A stretch of 64,000 bases of DNA, taken from Cytobacillus stercorigallinarum. GTDB taxonomy: Bacteria; Bacillota; Bacilli; Bacillales; Cytobacillaceae. Positions within the stretch are counted from its first letter, which is position 1; each line of letters starts with the position of its first letter. Under the pieces are notes generated by a model, which did not search any database, was not told the origin of the DNA, and was given only the letters and a program-made list of their open reading frames with translations. The DNA lies in NCBI RefSeq assembly GCF_014836495.1, contig NZ_JACSQT010000001.1:620001-684000 (forward strand). The letters are read 5' to 3'. Position numbers and translations under genes: made by a program. Positions 1 to 9,164 of this stretch are shown piece by piece.

Positions 1-333
1 AATTTGAGAAAGCTTCTAGTGTTTTGCGAGGAAGGTTATGAAGCATGTCGCATCATACTCATGAGTGATCAATTTCAGCGGGGAGCAGCTGAGCAAACAT
101 TGTATAAACTTTACCATCATTGTATTGAAGAGTTTTTTTCACCTAAAAATGATGCATGGTATGAGAATAGTCGTTCAGCCTATACAGGAAAGAATTCAAT
201 TCGTTTTCATCACGAAGTACCCGTTCGCCTTGAGAACTTATTTAGAGGATTAGAAAGTGATTTCCAAAAGATAAGAGAAGAACTAGAATACTACGAAACA
301 GACTATCGTACAAAAATGATGCAATCAAAATAA
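1..333 (+). CDS. ypuI: YpuI family protein (DUF3907), 3' part only
   Basis: This is the C-terminal portion of a small conserved Bacillus protein of unknown function. The frame is open from the first base of the window (residues N-L-R-K...). The window edge has therefore cut off the 5' end, and the TTG at position 4 should not be taken as the start. The segment FCEEGYEACR and the ending EELEYYETDYRTK match what I remember of B. subtilis YpuI, which is about 180 aa. In B. subtilis it lies beside scpA/scpB and upstream of dacB, as expected here. No membrane segment or catalytic motif is visible. A strong terminator follows. Confidence 0.8.
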   Translation, partial: NLRKLLVFCEEGYEACRIILMSDQFQRGAAEQTLYKLYHHCIEEFFSPKNDAWYENSRSAYTGKNSIRFHHEVPVRLENLFRGLESDFQKIREELEYYETDYRTKMMQSK

Positions 334-359
334 ATAAGAAATGCTCTAGATTGAGCAAG

Positions 360-388
360 GCACGGACAAATTGGTCCGTGCTTTTTTG
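360..388 (+). terminator. Rho-independent terminator after ypuI
   Basis: A perfect 8-bp GC-rich stem, GCACGGAC/GTCCGTGC, with a 6-nt loop is followed directly by six T residues. It lies 27 nt past the ypuI stop. Confidence 0.9.
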
Positions 389-489
389 TGTCTATAGCGT
401 TCAAATGATAAGCAGGATGTAGAATGACTAAAAAACGATATTATTTATCTTTCCTATACATATGATGTAATGAAGAGGAGGGATTTGGC

Positions 490-1383
490 TTGAATCATCG
501 CATGAATGAGTACTTAAAAAGTGTATTTCAATGGAATGAAGAGATGAGGGCTTTTTTGGAGAGTGAAAATATTGAAGAGAGCAATGAGCTATGGGACAAA
601 CTTGATCATATGACAGCCATTATGGAGACAATTGACCATAATATGGGGGACAAAGAAATAGAAGGGATTCACGAAAAAGTGGAAGAACTTCATGGTGAGA
701 TGGAACGGTATTTCAATCATCGATTATCTCTTGGGCAAATTTATGTCAATGAAGTGAGTGTTCCAGCGGGGAAACATGAGCTTCCACCTTTACCTTATGG
801 ATATAATGCTTTAGAACCGTATATCTCAGAAGAAATCATGAGATTACATCATGATAAGCATCACCAAAGTTATGTAGATGGACTGAATAAAGCAGAAAAA
901 GAATTAAAAAAGGCGAGAGATTTGGGCGATTTCGCTCTAGTTAAACATTGGTCAAGGGAATTGGCTTTTAACGGTTCAGGCCATTATTTGCATACGATCT
1001 TTTGGCAGAACATGAGTCCGCAAGGTGGTGGAGAACCAACGGGGGAATTGAAAAAGGAAATAGTGAAATACTTTGGTAGCTTTGAAGCTTTTAAAAAACA
1101 TTTTACAGAAGCGGCAAAGCAAGTAGAAGGCTCAGGCTGGGCAATTCTTGTTTGGTCTCCAAGAGCTAGACATTTAGAAATATTACAATCTGAAAAACAT
1201 CAAAACTTAACACAATGGGACACGATCCCGTTACTAGTTTTAGATGTTTGGGAGCATGCCTATTATTTACAATATAAAAATGATAAAGGCGCTTATATTG
1301 ACAATTGGTGGAATATTGTAAACTGGGACAATGTTTCAAGAAGGCTTCAAACAGCACATGAAATAAAATGGCAACCTTTTTAA
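490..1383 (+). CDS. sodF: Fe/Mn superoxide dismutase with N-terminal extension
   Basis: The 297-aa protein has a C-terminal iron/manganese superoxide dismutase domain (about residues 95-297), which disproportionates superoxide. A charged helical extension of about 90 residues precedes it. The predicted metal ligands are all present: H120 (RLHHDKHH), H168 (GSGHYLH), D252 and H256 (DVWEHAYY). B. subtilis SodF has a similar extended layout (about 281 aa), which is the reason for the symbol; metal preference cannot be read from the sequence. The start is TTG, chosen because GAGGAGGG (475-482) sits 7 nt upstream. No signal peptide is seen. The gene stands alone between two terminator-like hairpins. 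In B. subtilis this gene is not beside ypuI/dacB as far as I recall, so it looks like a local insertion. Confidence 0.9.
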   Translation: MNHRMNEYLKSVFQWNEEMRAFLESENIEESNELWDKLDHMTAIMETIDHNMGDKEIEGIHEKVEELHGEMERYFNHRLSLGQIYVNEVSVPAGKHELPPLPYGYNALEPYISEEIMRLHHDKHHQSYVDGLNKAEKELKKARDLGDFALVKHWSRELAFNGSGHYLHTIFWQNMSPQGGGEPTGELKKEIVKYFGSFEAFKKHFTEAAKQVEGSGWAILVWSPRARHLEILQSEKHQNLTQWDTIPLLVLDVWEHAYYLQYKNDKGAYIDNWWNIVNWDNVSRRLQTAHEIKWQPF

Positions 1384-1685
1384 TAAGTAGATAGCAGAAG
1401 AAAACTAGGCAGTTACTCATGTTTTTTAAACACCCCCGCAAGAGTAGTTGAGCTCTCAACTCTTGCGGGATCTCAATTATAGTCAGTCAACAAAGTCCAA
1501 GTGATCCAACAGTTTACAATACCCGTATCCTTACCCCAATTTGAATGTATAGTTCAACTCCTTTCGATGAACGGTTGATAAAATTCAGACTACCTAATTT
1601 ATGAACCGATCGCCATGAATCTGTCATAACAAAACTTGTCCTGCATAGAATTGTACAAACCATAAAATGAGACGGGGTTTGTGCG
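1384..1685. other. Intergenic region with inverted repeat, sodF-dacB
   Basis: This holds an 11-bp perfect stem (CCCGCAAGAGT at 1435-1445 with ACTCTTGCGGG at 1459-1469). There is no T-tract on either side, so it may be a poor sodF terminator or a processed structure. Further on is a possible sporulation promoter for dacB (listed separately). No gene was seen here. Confidence 0.5.
1623..1651 (+). promoter_or_regulatory. Candidate sigma-E promoter of dacB-spmA-spmB
   Basis: GTCATAAC (1623-1630), a 13-nt spacer and CATAGAAT (1644-1651) resemble the sigma-E consensus (-35 KMATATT, -10 CATACAMT). They end 34 nt before dacB. In B. subtilis this operon is mother-cell sigma-E dependent. The match is partial. 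Confidence 0.4.
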
Positions 1686-2828
1686 ATGAAGAAATGGAAA
1701 AAACTAATCACTTTTCTCATAATGTTCACCTTATTGCTTAGTTTAAGTCCACAACTAGTAGAGGCGAAACCCTCTGTTAGTGCGAGAAATGCAGTATTAA
1801 TCGAACAGGAATCAGGTAGAATCATTTATGATAAGGCAGCCAATGATCAAAATCGGATTGCTAGTATAACGAAAATTATGACAGCGATTTTAGCGATTGA
1901 GTCAAATAAGCTTGAAGAAAAAGTAAAAGTAACCGATACGATTTTGAAAGCAGAGGGGTCTTCAATTTATTTAAAACCTGGAGAAGAAATCAAATTAGAA
2001 GATTTAGTTTATGGTTTGATGCTTCGCTCGGGTAATGATGCGGCGGTCGCAATTGCAGAGTATGTAGGTGGAAGTTTGGATGGATTTGTCTATTTAATGA
2101 ACCAAAAAGCAGAAGAGATTGGCATGACTAATACCCATTTTGAAAATCCACATGGTTTAGATGACCATGAAAATCATTATTCAACTGCGTATGATATGGC
2201 ATTACTCACTCGTTATGCAATGAGAAATGAAACATATCAAGAAATAGCAGGGACGAAGTCTTATCGCTCTGAAAACAGGGATTATAGTTGGAACAATAAA
2301 AACCGTTTATTGACACAGCTTTATAAATATACAACAGGTGGAAAGACAGGTTATACAAAAAGAGCAAAAAGGACGCTAGTAACGACTGCGACGAAGAATA
2401 ATCTTGATCTCATTGCAGTTACGTTAAATGGACCAGATGATTGGAATGATCATATTGCCATGTATGAAGGTGCATTTGATCAATATGATCAAGTTGAGGT
2501 AGTGAGTGAAGGAAAGATTAAAGGTGTTGACTATTCCTTTTATAAGAACAAGGTTTCACTCCGTTCATCGTTTTCCTATCCGGTAACCGAAAAGGAAAAA
2601 GAGGCGTTTCGCGTAAAATATAATTTTGTTGAACCAAAGGAAAGTTGGAAAAGTGGAGAAGAGGTACCAGTAGTTGTCGGAAAAGCCGTCATCTACTTAA
2701 ATGATGAGTCAATTAAAACGATGCCTATTTATTATAATCAGCAAGGAGCGAAAACAGAAAAGGGTAGCTTCCTAGATTACTTTAAAAATTTATTTATAAG
2801 TATTTTAGGAGTGCAACCACATGATTAA
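1686..2828 (+). CDS. dacB: Sporulation D-alanyl-D-alanine carboxypeptidase DacB (PBP5*)
   Basis: This low-molecular-weight penicillin-binding protein of the S11 peptidase family trims the terminal D-Ala from spore cortex stem peptides and so limits cross-linking. The 380-aa product has a signal peptide (residues 1-28, ending VEAKP). It has the three serine-enzyme motifs: S60-I-T-K63, S115-G-N117 and K220-T-G222. The C-terminal tail (YFKNLFISILG) looks like the amphipathic membrane anchor of PBP5-type enzymes. Length matches B. subtilis DacB (382 aa). It is the first gene of an operon with spmA and spmB and overlaps spmA by 8 nt. The ribosome site (GACGGGG) is weak. Expression in the mother cell during sporulation is expected. 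Confidence 0.95.
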   Translation: MKKWKKLITFLIMFTLLLSLSPQLVEAKPSVSARNAVLIEQESGRIIYDKAANDQNRIASITKIMTAILAIESNKLEEKVKVTDTILKAEGSSIYLKPGEEIKLEDLVYGLMLRSGNDAAVAIAEYVGGSLDGFVYLMNQKAEEIGMTNTHFENPHGLDDHENHYSTAYDMALLTRYAMRNETYQEIAGTKSYRSENRDYSWNNKNRLLTQLYKYTTGGKTGYTKRAKRTLVTTATKNNLDLIAVTLNGPDDWNDHIAMYEGAFDQYDQVEVVSEGKIKGVDYSFYKNKVSLRSSFSYPVTEKEKEAFRVKYNFVEPKESWKSGEEVPVVVGKAVIYLNDESIKTMPIYYNQQGAKTEKGSFLDYFKNLFISILGVQPHD

Positions 2829-3408
2829 TGTTATTTGGGCAGGGTTAGCGATTATTGGTATCGTTTTTGCCATGATTAATGGAACCATTAGTGATGTGAA
2901 TGAAGCGATATTTAAAGGGGCAAAAGAAGCGGTCACATTATGTATTGGTTTAATCAGCATATTAGTCTTTTGGCTAGGAATGATGAAAATAGCTGAACAT
3001 GCAGGCCTTCTAGACAAGCTGGCTAAACTATTTAAACCATTTATTTCAAGACTTTTTCCGGAAGTGCCGAAAGATCATCCGGCAATGGGCTATATATTAT
3101 CAAATATGATGGCTAATTTGTTCGGGTTAGGCAATGCTGCTACACCCCTAGGGATTAAAGCAATGGAACAACTAAAAGCTTTAAATGGAGAAAGTACAGA
3201 AGCAAGTCGTTCGATGATTACTTTTCTTGCCATTAATACATCTAGTATTACGTTAATTCCAACAACGATTATCGCCATCCGTATGAATTACGGGTCAGCT
3301 AGTCCAACTGATATTGTTGGTCCGACCCTTATAGCGACAATCTGTTCGACCATTTCTGCAATTTTGATTGATAGATACTTTTATTATAGGAGATCACGAA
3401 AAGGATGA
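2821..3408 (+). CDS. spmA: Spore maturation protein A
   Basis: This 195-aa integral membrane protein carries nucleoside-transporter/gate-type repeats. With SpmB it is needed for normal core dehydration and heat resistance of spores. The sequence shows several hydrophobic spans and the conserved loop GLGNAATPLGIKAMEQL. AGGAG stands 10 nt before the ATG, inside the dacB end, and the genes overlap by 8 nt, indicating translational coupling. It is the second gene of dacB-spmA-spmB. Biochemical activity of the family is not firmly known. Confidence 0.95.
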   Translation: MINVIWAGLAIIGIVFAMINGTISDVNEAIFKGAKEAVTLCIGLISILVFWLGMMKIAEHAGLLDKLAKLFKPFISRLFPEVPKDHPAMGYILSNMMANLFGLGNAATPLGIKAMEQLKALNGESTEASRSMITFLAINTSSITLIPTTIIAIRMNYGSASPTDIVGPTLIATICSTISAILIDRYFYYRRSRKG

Positions 3409-3413
3409 GATAA

Positions 3414-3944
3414 ATGGAAATAGTATCTTTGATTTCTCTTTGGTTTATCCCCGTTCTTATAGGCTTTATATTAGTTTATGCAACATTTAAAAGAGTGCCC
3501 ACTTATGAGAGCTTTGTTGAAGGTGGGAAGGATGGCATTAAAATTGCCATCTCCATTATTCCATTTTTAGTAGGGATGATGGTGGCGATTGCTATATTTA
3601 GAGCTTCAGGCGCTTTGGAATTTTTCCTTGATTTTATTCGACCGGTATTTGTTGCCATTGGTATTCCGGCAGATGTCATCCCACTAGCTATTATTCGTCC
3701 GATTTCTGGTAATGCCGCATTAGGAATGACAACGGACTTAATTGCTGAACATGGCCCGGATTCATTAATTGGTCGAATGGCCTCTGTTATACAAGGTAGT
3801 ACAGATACAACTTTCTATGTATTGACCGTTTACTTTGGCGCAGTTGGTATTAAAAAAATGGGTGATGCATTAAAAGTAGGTTTATTAGCAGACTTAGCCG
3901 GTTTTATTGCTGCCATCCTTATTGTGTTAATCATGTTTGCCTAA
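3414..3944 (+). CDS. spmB: Spore maturation protein B
   Basis: This 176-aa multi-pass membrane protein is the partner of SpmA in spore dehydration. It has about four to five hydrophobic segments and the conserved RPISGNAALGMTTDL and QGSTDTTFYVLTVYFG stretches typical of SpmB. It starts 5 nt after spmA and is the last gene of the dacB operon. In B. subtilis rluB follows almost directly. Here an 0.85 kb decayed spacer intervenes. Confidence 0.95.
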   Translation: MEIVSLISLWFIPVLIGFILVYATFKRVPTYESFVEGGKDGIKIAISIIPFLVGMMVAIAIFRASGALEFFLDFIRPVFVAIGIPADVIPLAIIRPISGNAALGMTTDLIAEHGPDSLIGRMASVIQGSTDTTFYVLTVYFGAVGIKKMGDALKVGLLADLAGFIAAILIVLIMFA

Positions 3945-4799
3945 AATAGTTCCGGGGTACCACCTGTGAAAATTTTAAAACGCTACATAACTGTTGTTCA
4001 GTGGAATTTACTTGTAAATCAATTTTAGTTACAACCCTTAGCGTACCTAAAACCAGGATTTTATTCCCAAAAAATATATTAAAGTGGGTTTTGTGTCATT
4101 TGGTTGGCTATACCCTTTAAAGAAAAATACTTGCCTTATAGGTAGCCGAACAAAATTCTTTATGATTTTGTTTGGCTTTTTGTTTTGCCTTAAGAAGTCA
4201 CATTCTAAGTAGGTTTAAAAGATAAGAGGAAGTATGTTTGGCTCAACTTCTTTACTAGAAAGGATTAAGGGAAATCTGTGCACATGACGGTTATTCAATT
4301 ATCTTCGCATATGTACAATCAGGCCAGCTTTGCGCAGCGAATTTCAGAGAAATCTACTAGATGAACGAGCAACCAGAATTTGCGTAACTCACTTATATGA
4401 CGGCCCACAAGTGTATGCATGACACCAGATGCGCAGATTTCTTACGACAATTCGCTAAAGAGCAGGGAGTGGCGTTGGTTATCTTGCTATCATCTGTTTT
4501 ACCTTTACCTTTACCTTTTATTTTCCTTCCTTATCAATATAACTTCCAGACAATTTGTTGAGAGTGCTCCAGTTCGGACGTCTACCAATGATAGAACCTT
4601 TGTTTTCTAGAAATCTTACTACTATGCTTCTTTTATGTTAGCATTGCCTGCTAACTGTTCAAATTTAAAAAGAAGGGAATGACTATTGTATGCTTCGTTT
4701 AAACATGATCCATTTGGTTAAAAAATGCGCCCTTTGAAAAAACTTGAACTTATGGCATAATTCATAAGTACAGTAATAGAGATTTTGAGGTGACTGATA
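3945..4799. other. Long spacer between spmB and rluB, apparently decayed sequence
   Basis: These 855 bases contain no supportable gene. A reading frame of about 57 codons after 3950 has no start codon and is unusually Cys-rich. Around 4230-4450 short open stretches are broken by stops in every frame. A 63-aa frame at 4419-4610 has no ribosome site and is low-complexity at the DNA level (repeated TTTACC near 4500). The region looks like the residue of an old insertion or a dead gene. One terminator lies at 4144-4185. Confidence 0.5.
4144..4185 (+). terminator. Rho-independent terminator downstream of spmB
   Basis: A 13-bp stem AGCCGAACAAAAT/ATTTTGTTTGGCT (one G-T pair) with an 8-nt loop is followed by TTTTTGTTTT. 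It is 200 nt after spmB and is the first clear terminator for the operon. Confidence 0.8.
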
Positions 4800-5531
4800 A
4801 TGGAAAGATTACAGAAAGTCATAGCCCATGCAGGGGTTGCATCTAGGAGAAAAGCGGAGCAACTAATTGTAGATGGCCGTGTAAAGGTTAATGGTAAGAT
4901 TGTAAAGGAATTAGGGGTGAAAGTGACACCTTCTGATAAAGTCGAAGTTGATGGTATCCCGGTTGAGGGTGAAGAGCCGGTATATTTCCTTCTATATAAA
5001 CCAAGAGGTGTATTATCAAGTGTTGCGGATGACAAAGGTAGAAAAGTGGTAACCGATTACTTTGAACATGTGAAACAAAGAATTTATCCAGTGGGTCGAT
5101 TAGATTATGATACATCAGGATTATTATTATTGACGAATGATGGTGAATTCGCGAACTTGCTTATGCACCCAAGAAATGAAATTGAAAAAGTATATGTAGC
5201 GAAAGTAAAGGGCATTCCTTCTAGAGAAACTTTAAATCATTTACAAAGAGGTGTCCGCTTAGAAGATGGAAAAACGGCTCCTGCACGTGTAAAAGTGCTT
5301 AGCAGTGATAAGCAAAAACAAACAGCGATTATCGAATTAACGATTCACGAAGGCAGAAACCGTCAAGTGAGAAGAATGTTTGAGGCTGTCGGTCATCAAG
5401 TGCAAAAGCTTAAACGAGAAAGATATGGATTCCTTCAATTAAACGGGCTGTCAGCAGGTGATGCAAGAGAACTTACTGCACATGAAGTAAAGCAATTTAG
5501 GGCATTAGCTAAAAAGAGTACAGGTAAATAA
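4800..5531 (+). CDS. rluB: 23S rRNA pseudouridine synthase RluB-type
   Basis: This RsuA/RluB/RluE/RluF-family enzyme isomerises a uridine in the 23S rRNA peptidyl-transferase region (the U2605 equivalent). The 243-aa protein has an N-terminal S4 RNA-binding domain (about residues 1-60) and a catalytic domain. The motif GRLDYDTSG places the catalytic aspartate at D102, and HEGRNRQVRRMFEAVGH is the family C-terminal signature. GAGGTGA stands 8 nt before the ATG. It corresponds to ypuL of B. subtilis, between spmB and resA. Confidence 0.93.
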   Translation: MERLQKVIAHAGVASRRKAEQLIVDGRVKVNGKIVKELGVKVTPSDKVEVDGIPVEGEEPVYFLLYKPRGVLSSVADDKGRKVVTDYFEHVKQRIYPVGRLDYDTSGLLLLTNDGEFANLLMHPRNEIEKVYVAKVKGIPSRETLNHLQRGVRLEDGKTAPARVKVLSSDKQKQTAIIELTIHEGRNRQVRRMFEAVGHQVQKLKRERYGFLQLNGLSAGDARELTAHEVKQFRALAKKSTGK

Positions 5532-5595
5532 ATGAAAAAGTCATAGAGTTGTCACATTTCCTTCACACCGTTTACAAGGACTGTTTTCATACTAG

Positions 5596-5604
5596 TGATA
5601 TAAT
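5596..5604 (+). promoter_or_regulatory. Extended -10 promoter of resABC
   Basis: TGATATAAT is a perfect extended -10 (TGnTATAAT) 61 nt before resA, with no good -35 at 17 nt. Weak -35 dependence is typical of an activator-dependent promoter, and ResD control of resA is established in B. subtilis. The ResD sites themselves were not identified here. Confidence 0.6.
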
Positions 5605-5665
5605 AAATACCAAATTGTTAAAATAATGCTAAAAATTTGTGTCTTAACTTTGGGAGGAATTTTTC

Positions 5666-6190
5666 ATGAAAAAACGACGGCTCGTTATGAGGACAGCGAT
5701 ATTAGTGATTCTATTTGCAGCCGTTGCTTACACGCTATATGCAAACTTTAATAAGGAAAATGTGCATAAAGTACAAATAGGTAAAGAAGCTCCTGATTTT
5801 GTATTGGTCGATATGGATGGAAAAGAGCATCAACTATCAGACTATAAAGGCCAAGGCGTTTTTTTGAACTTTTGGGGTACTTGGTGTAAGCCTTGCGAAA
5901 AAGAAATGCCATTTATCAACAATCAATACGAGCAATTTAAAAATCAAGGGGTACAAACAATCGCTGTAAACATTAGTGAATCGAATTTAGCGGTGAACAA
6001 GTTTATTGAAAGACATGGCATGACTTTTCCGGTAGTCATTGATAAAAATGAAGATGTAAAGGCAGCATATGGCATCGGTCCTTTGCCAGCGACTTTTCTC
6101 ATTAATCCTGAAGGGGAAGTCGTGAAATATCATACGGGGACTTTGACAGAACCAATGGTAAAAGATTTTATGACGCAAATCAAACCGTAA
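5666..6190 (+). CDS. resA: Thiol-disulfide oxidoreductase ResA
   Basis: This membrane-anchored thioredoxin-like protein on the outer face of the membrane reduces apocytochrome c cysteines before heme attachment by ResB/ResC. The 174-aa protein has one N-terminal anchor (about residues 8-28) and the active site W73-C74-K-P-C77 followed by E80, the residue known to tune ResA cysteines. It has the thioredoxin cis-Pro loop GPLPATFLI. The GGGAGGAA ribosome site is good. It is the first gene of resABC, 16 nt before resB. Confidence 0.96.
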   Translation: MKKRRLVMRTAILVILFAAVAYTLYANFNKENVHKVQIGKEAPDFVLVDMDGKEHQLSDYKGQGVFLNFWGTWCKPCEKEMPFINNQYEQFKNQGVQTIAVNISESNLAVNKFIERHGMTFPVVIDKNEDVKAAYGIGPLPATFLINPEGEVVKYHTGTLTEPMVKDFMTQIKP

Positions 6191-6206
6191 TTATTGGGGA
6201 GTTTTT

Positions 6207-7853
6207 ATGATGAAACAAGTAAAGTGTGAATGTGGCCATGTGAATCCTCATGGCACAGTCCTATGTGAATCATGCGGTCGTGTGTTAGTTGAAGAAGAGA
6301 AAAGTAAAAAGCTTGTTGATATGCGTTATGAGGGCAGTGCGAGAAGGTCACAAACGTACAACAAAACAATCATCGATAAAATATGGAACTTTTTTTCTTC
6401 TGTTAAAGTAGGGGTAACTTTAATCATTATTACATTAGCCGCTTCAGCGATTGGTACCATTTTTCCACAAGAAATGTACATACCTCCTACAGAAAATGCA
6501 TCCGTTTATTATGAAGATCAATACGGGTTTGCTGGGGAAGTGTATTATACGCTAGGGTTTCATAACCTTTATAGCTCATGGTGGTATTTATTGCTAATTG
6601 CTTCAATTGGCGTATCTCTTGTTATATGTAGTCTCGATCGTGTCGTACCTCTTTACCGCGCCTTAAAAAAACAAAGAGTTGATCGGCATGAAGGGTTTTT
6701 AAGACGGCAAAGATTATATAGTGCCACAACCTTAGCTTCTATTGAAGAGGATTCATTTGAGAAAATCAAGGAGAAACTAAAGGAAAAACGCTACAACATA
6801 AGAGAAGAGAATGGAAGTATACTTGCCGAGAAAAACCGATTTTCAAGATGGGGCCCTTATATAAACCATATTGGGTTGATCATTTTTTTAATCGGTGGCA
6901 TGTTGCGGTTTGTGCCGGGAATGTATGTGGACGAATTGCTATGGATTCGTGAAGGTGAAACAGTTGTTATTCCAGAAACAAAAGGTGAATATTATCTGGA
7001 AAATCATGAATTTATTTTAGAAACTTATGAAAAAGATAAAGAAAGTGAAGCGTTTACAACAGCGATCGAAAACAATGGTACAGTTGCGAAGAACTTTCAA
7101 ACAAATGTGAGCCTTTACAAAGAATCTGGAGAAACAATTGCAGGACAAGACCCAGAGCTAGAAAAGGTAGAAGACTACGAATTAAGGGTGAATGAACCTT
7201 TAAAGTTTGAACAGTTTGCTCTTTATCAACAAAGCTATAAGCTAGGTGAGCTAAGCGAAATGTCGTTTGCTTTAACGAATAAAGAGACGAATGAAGAATT
7301 TGGTCAAATGACGATTGACTTACATAACCCACAAGATGAATACACATTTGAAAATGGATACAGTGTTGAGCTAATGAGCTATTTCCCTGATTTTGAATTT
7401 GATGAAAATTCGGAGCCAGTGACAAAATCACGCGTGCCGAACAACCCTGCGTTTATCTTTAAAATGTTCTCACCTGAACATCCAGATGGAGAAGTTAGTT
7501 TCGTTGCTATTCAACAAACGATTGAACCATATGGTGATAATGACTTAAAGATGGCCTTCAAAGGAGTAGACACGCAAAATGTTAGTGCTTTAACCGTAAG
7601 AAAAGATTTAACACTCCCTATTCTTGCTATAGGTGGTCTCATCTTCATGATTGGTGTCGTGCAAGGTGCGTACTGGAATCATCGCAGAATATGGATTAGA
7701 AGATTAGGAGACCAAGTTTTAGTTGCGGGCCATACGAATAAAAACTGGCACGGACTTAAACGAGAGATAACCCATGTATTTGATGGTAGTGGTATTCAAG
7801 AACCGATTGACCAATCAGATGAAACAACAAATAAGAAGGGTAAGGAGGAGTAA
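6207..7853 (+). CDS. resB: Cytochrome c biogenesis protein ResB
   Basis: This is the large subunit of the System II cytochrome c synthase, which with ResC exports heme and attaches it to apocytochrome. The 548-aa protein begins with a zinc-ribbon-like cysteine set (C7, C9, C20, C23). It has membrane spans near 66-88, 125-145 and 215-237, a large extracytoplasmic domain (about 240-475), and a final span near 478-500. The segment [15 protein letters not shown] is typical of Ccs1/ResB. Two in-frame ATGs lie at 6207 and 6210; GGGGAG is 7-10 nt upstream. The stop is 2 nt before the resC start. Confidence 0.95.
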   Translation: MMKQVKCECGHVNPHGTVLCESCGRVLVEEEKSKKLVDMRYEGSARRSQTYNKTIIDKIWNFFSSVKVGVTLIIITLAASAIGTIFPQEMYIPPTENASVYYEDQYGFAGEVYYTLGFHNLYSSWWYLLLIASIGVSLVICSLDRVVPLYRALKKQRVDRHEGFLRRQRLYSATTLASIEEDSFEKIKEKLKEKRYNIREENGSILAEKNRFSRWGPYINHIGLIIFLIGGMLRFVPGMYVDELLWIREGETVVIPETKGEYYLENHEFILETYEKDKESEAFTTAIENNGTVAKNFQTNVSLYKESGETIAGQDPELEKVEDYELRVNEPLKFEQFALYQQSYKLGELSEMSFALTNKETNEEFGQMTIDLHNPQDEYTFENGYSVELMSYFPDFEFDENSEPVTKSRVPNNPAFIFKMFSPEHPDGEVSFVAIQQTIEPYGDNDLKMAFKGVDTQNVSALTVRKDLTLPILAIGGLIFMIGVVQGAYWNHRRIWIRRLGDQVLVAGHTNKNWHGLKREITHVFDGSGIQEPIDQSDETTNKKGKEE

Positions 7854-7855
7854 TA

Positions 7856-9043
7856 ATGGTTGCATTAAGTGGAAATTTATTATTTATCGCCTTTTTGCTC
7901 TATTTAGTAGGCACGGCTTTTTTTGCCGGTTCGATTAAGGACAAGAAAGCAAGAGAAAAAGATCATGGACCAAATAAGTGGGCGAAAATAGGTGTTGCGT
8001 TTGCGATTGCTGGATTTATATGTCAATTAGGCTATTTTATTACAAGATGGGTAGCAGCGGGACATGCACCTGTAAGTAATTTATTTGAGTTTACAACATT
8101 CTTTGGCATGTGTTTAGTTGGAGCGTTTATTGTCATTTATTTTGTTTATAAGCTTCCTGCCCTTGGGTTATTTACTTTACCAGTGGCACTTCTCCTTATT
8201 GGTTATGCTGCCATGTTTCCAAGGGACATCACACCACTGGTTCCTTCTCTTCAAAGTAATTGGCTACATATCCATGTAACAACAGCGGCGTTAGGACAAG
8301 CGATTTTAGCGATTAGCTTTGTTGCTGGCTTAATCTATTTAATTAAAGCAGTGGATCATACGAAAAAAACAAAAGAGGCAATATGGTTAGAAGTTGTTCT
8401 TTTTGGGGTTGTTTGTACACTCGGCTTCATTATCATTTCTTCCGTATTTGGGGCAACAGGCTACAAGTCAGAGTTTCATTGGATTGATAATAATAATGTA
8501 GAAGAAACGTTAGAATATCACTTGCCTGCTCTCGTTGGACCACATGAAGGTGAACATTTAACACCAGATAAATTTAGTCCTTTGGTGGAGACTCCTGGGA
8601 TCATTAATGCCCAAAAGTTAAATACTGTTTTATGGTCATTGTTTACAGGGACGATTATTTATCTACTATTTAGGTTAATTGCTAGAAAACGGATAACGTT
8701 AGCCTTACAGCCGCTAACAAAGAGAGTAAATTTAGATTTAGTCGATGAAGTTGGTTATCGATCTGTTCTTATTGGCTTTCCAGTGTTTACATTAGGAGCG
8801 TTAATTTTTGCCATGATATGGGCCCAGATTGCTTGGTCGCGATTTTGGGGCTGGGACCCTAAAGAAGTGTGGGCATTAATTACTTGGTTATTCTATGCAG
8901 CATACCTTCACCTCAGATTATCAAAAGGTTGGCATGGTAAAAAATCTGCTTGGCTCGGTGTAATTGGATTTATTATTATCATGTTTAACTTAATTGTGGT
9001 TAACCTAGTTATTGCCGGGTTGCATTCCTATGCAGGATCGTGA
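7856..9043 (+). CDS. resC: Cytochrome c biogenesis protein ResC (CcsA)
   Basis: This heme-handling polytopic membrane protein is the ResB partner. The 395-aa product has about eight spans and the tryptophan-rich heme-binding WWD-type motif in [18 protein letters not shown]. Conserved histidines sit in flanking loops. The ribosome site AAGGAGGAG overlaps the end of resB, so the two are translationally coupled. The operon ends at the terminator at 9091-9127. In B. subtilis resDE are transcribed both through and from their own promoter. Confidence 0.95.
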   Translation: MVALSGNLLFIAFLLYLVGTAFFAGSIKDKKAREKDHGPNKWAKIGVAFAIAGFICQLGYFITRWVAAGHAPVSNLFEFTTFFGMCLVGAFIVIYFVYKLPALGLFTLPVALLLIGYAAMFPRDITPLVPSLQSNWLHIHVTTAALGQAILAISFVAGLIYLIKAVDHTKKTKEAIWLEVVLFGVVCTLGFIIISSVFGATGYKSEFHWIDNNNVEETLEYHLPALVGPHEGEHLTPDKFSPLVETPGIINAQKLNTVLWSLFTGTIIYLLFRLIARKRITLALQPLTKRVNLDLVDEVGYRSVLIGFPVFTLGALIFAMIWAQIAWSRFWGWDPKEVWALITWLFYAAYLHLRLSKGWHGKKSAWLGVIGFIIIMFNLIVVNLVIAGLHSYAGS

Positions 9044-9090
9044 AAATTTTGCTAAAATAGAAATGAGCATTAAGGTAGTGCTAGATTTAT

Positions 9091-9127
9091 GCCTTCACTT
9101 CACATGTAGTGAAGTGAAGGCTTTTTT
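9091..9127 (+). terminator. Terminator between resC and resD
   Basis: A perfect 13-bp stem (9091-9103 with 9109-9121), a 5-nt loop and six Ts. It should separate resABC from resDE partly or wholly. Confidence 0.9.
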
Positions 9128-9164
9128 CTATGAAAATAATCTTCATTCTAAAGGAGTGCTATAA

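Noticed and set aside
1166..1459. 97-codon reverse-strand frame across the end of sodF
   Set aside because: It overlaps a well-supported gene, has no ribosome site and shows no recognisable protein.
1435..1469. 11-bp perfect hairpin after sodF as a terminator
   Set aside because: It has no T-tract on either strand; kept only as an inverted repeat in the intergenic note.
4419..4610. 63-codon frame in the spmB-rluB spacer
   Set aside because: It has no ribosome site, low-complexity DNA (TTTACC repeats) and no recognisable homology.
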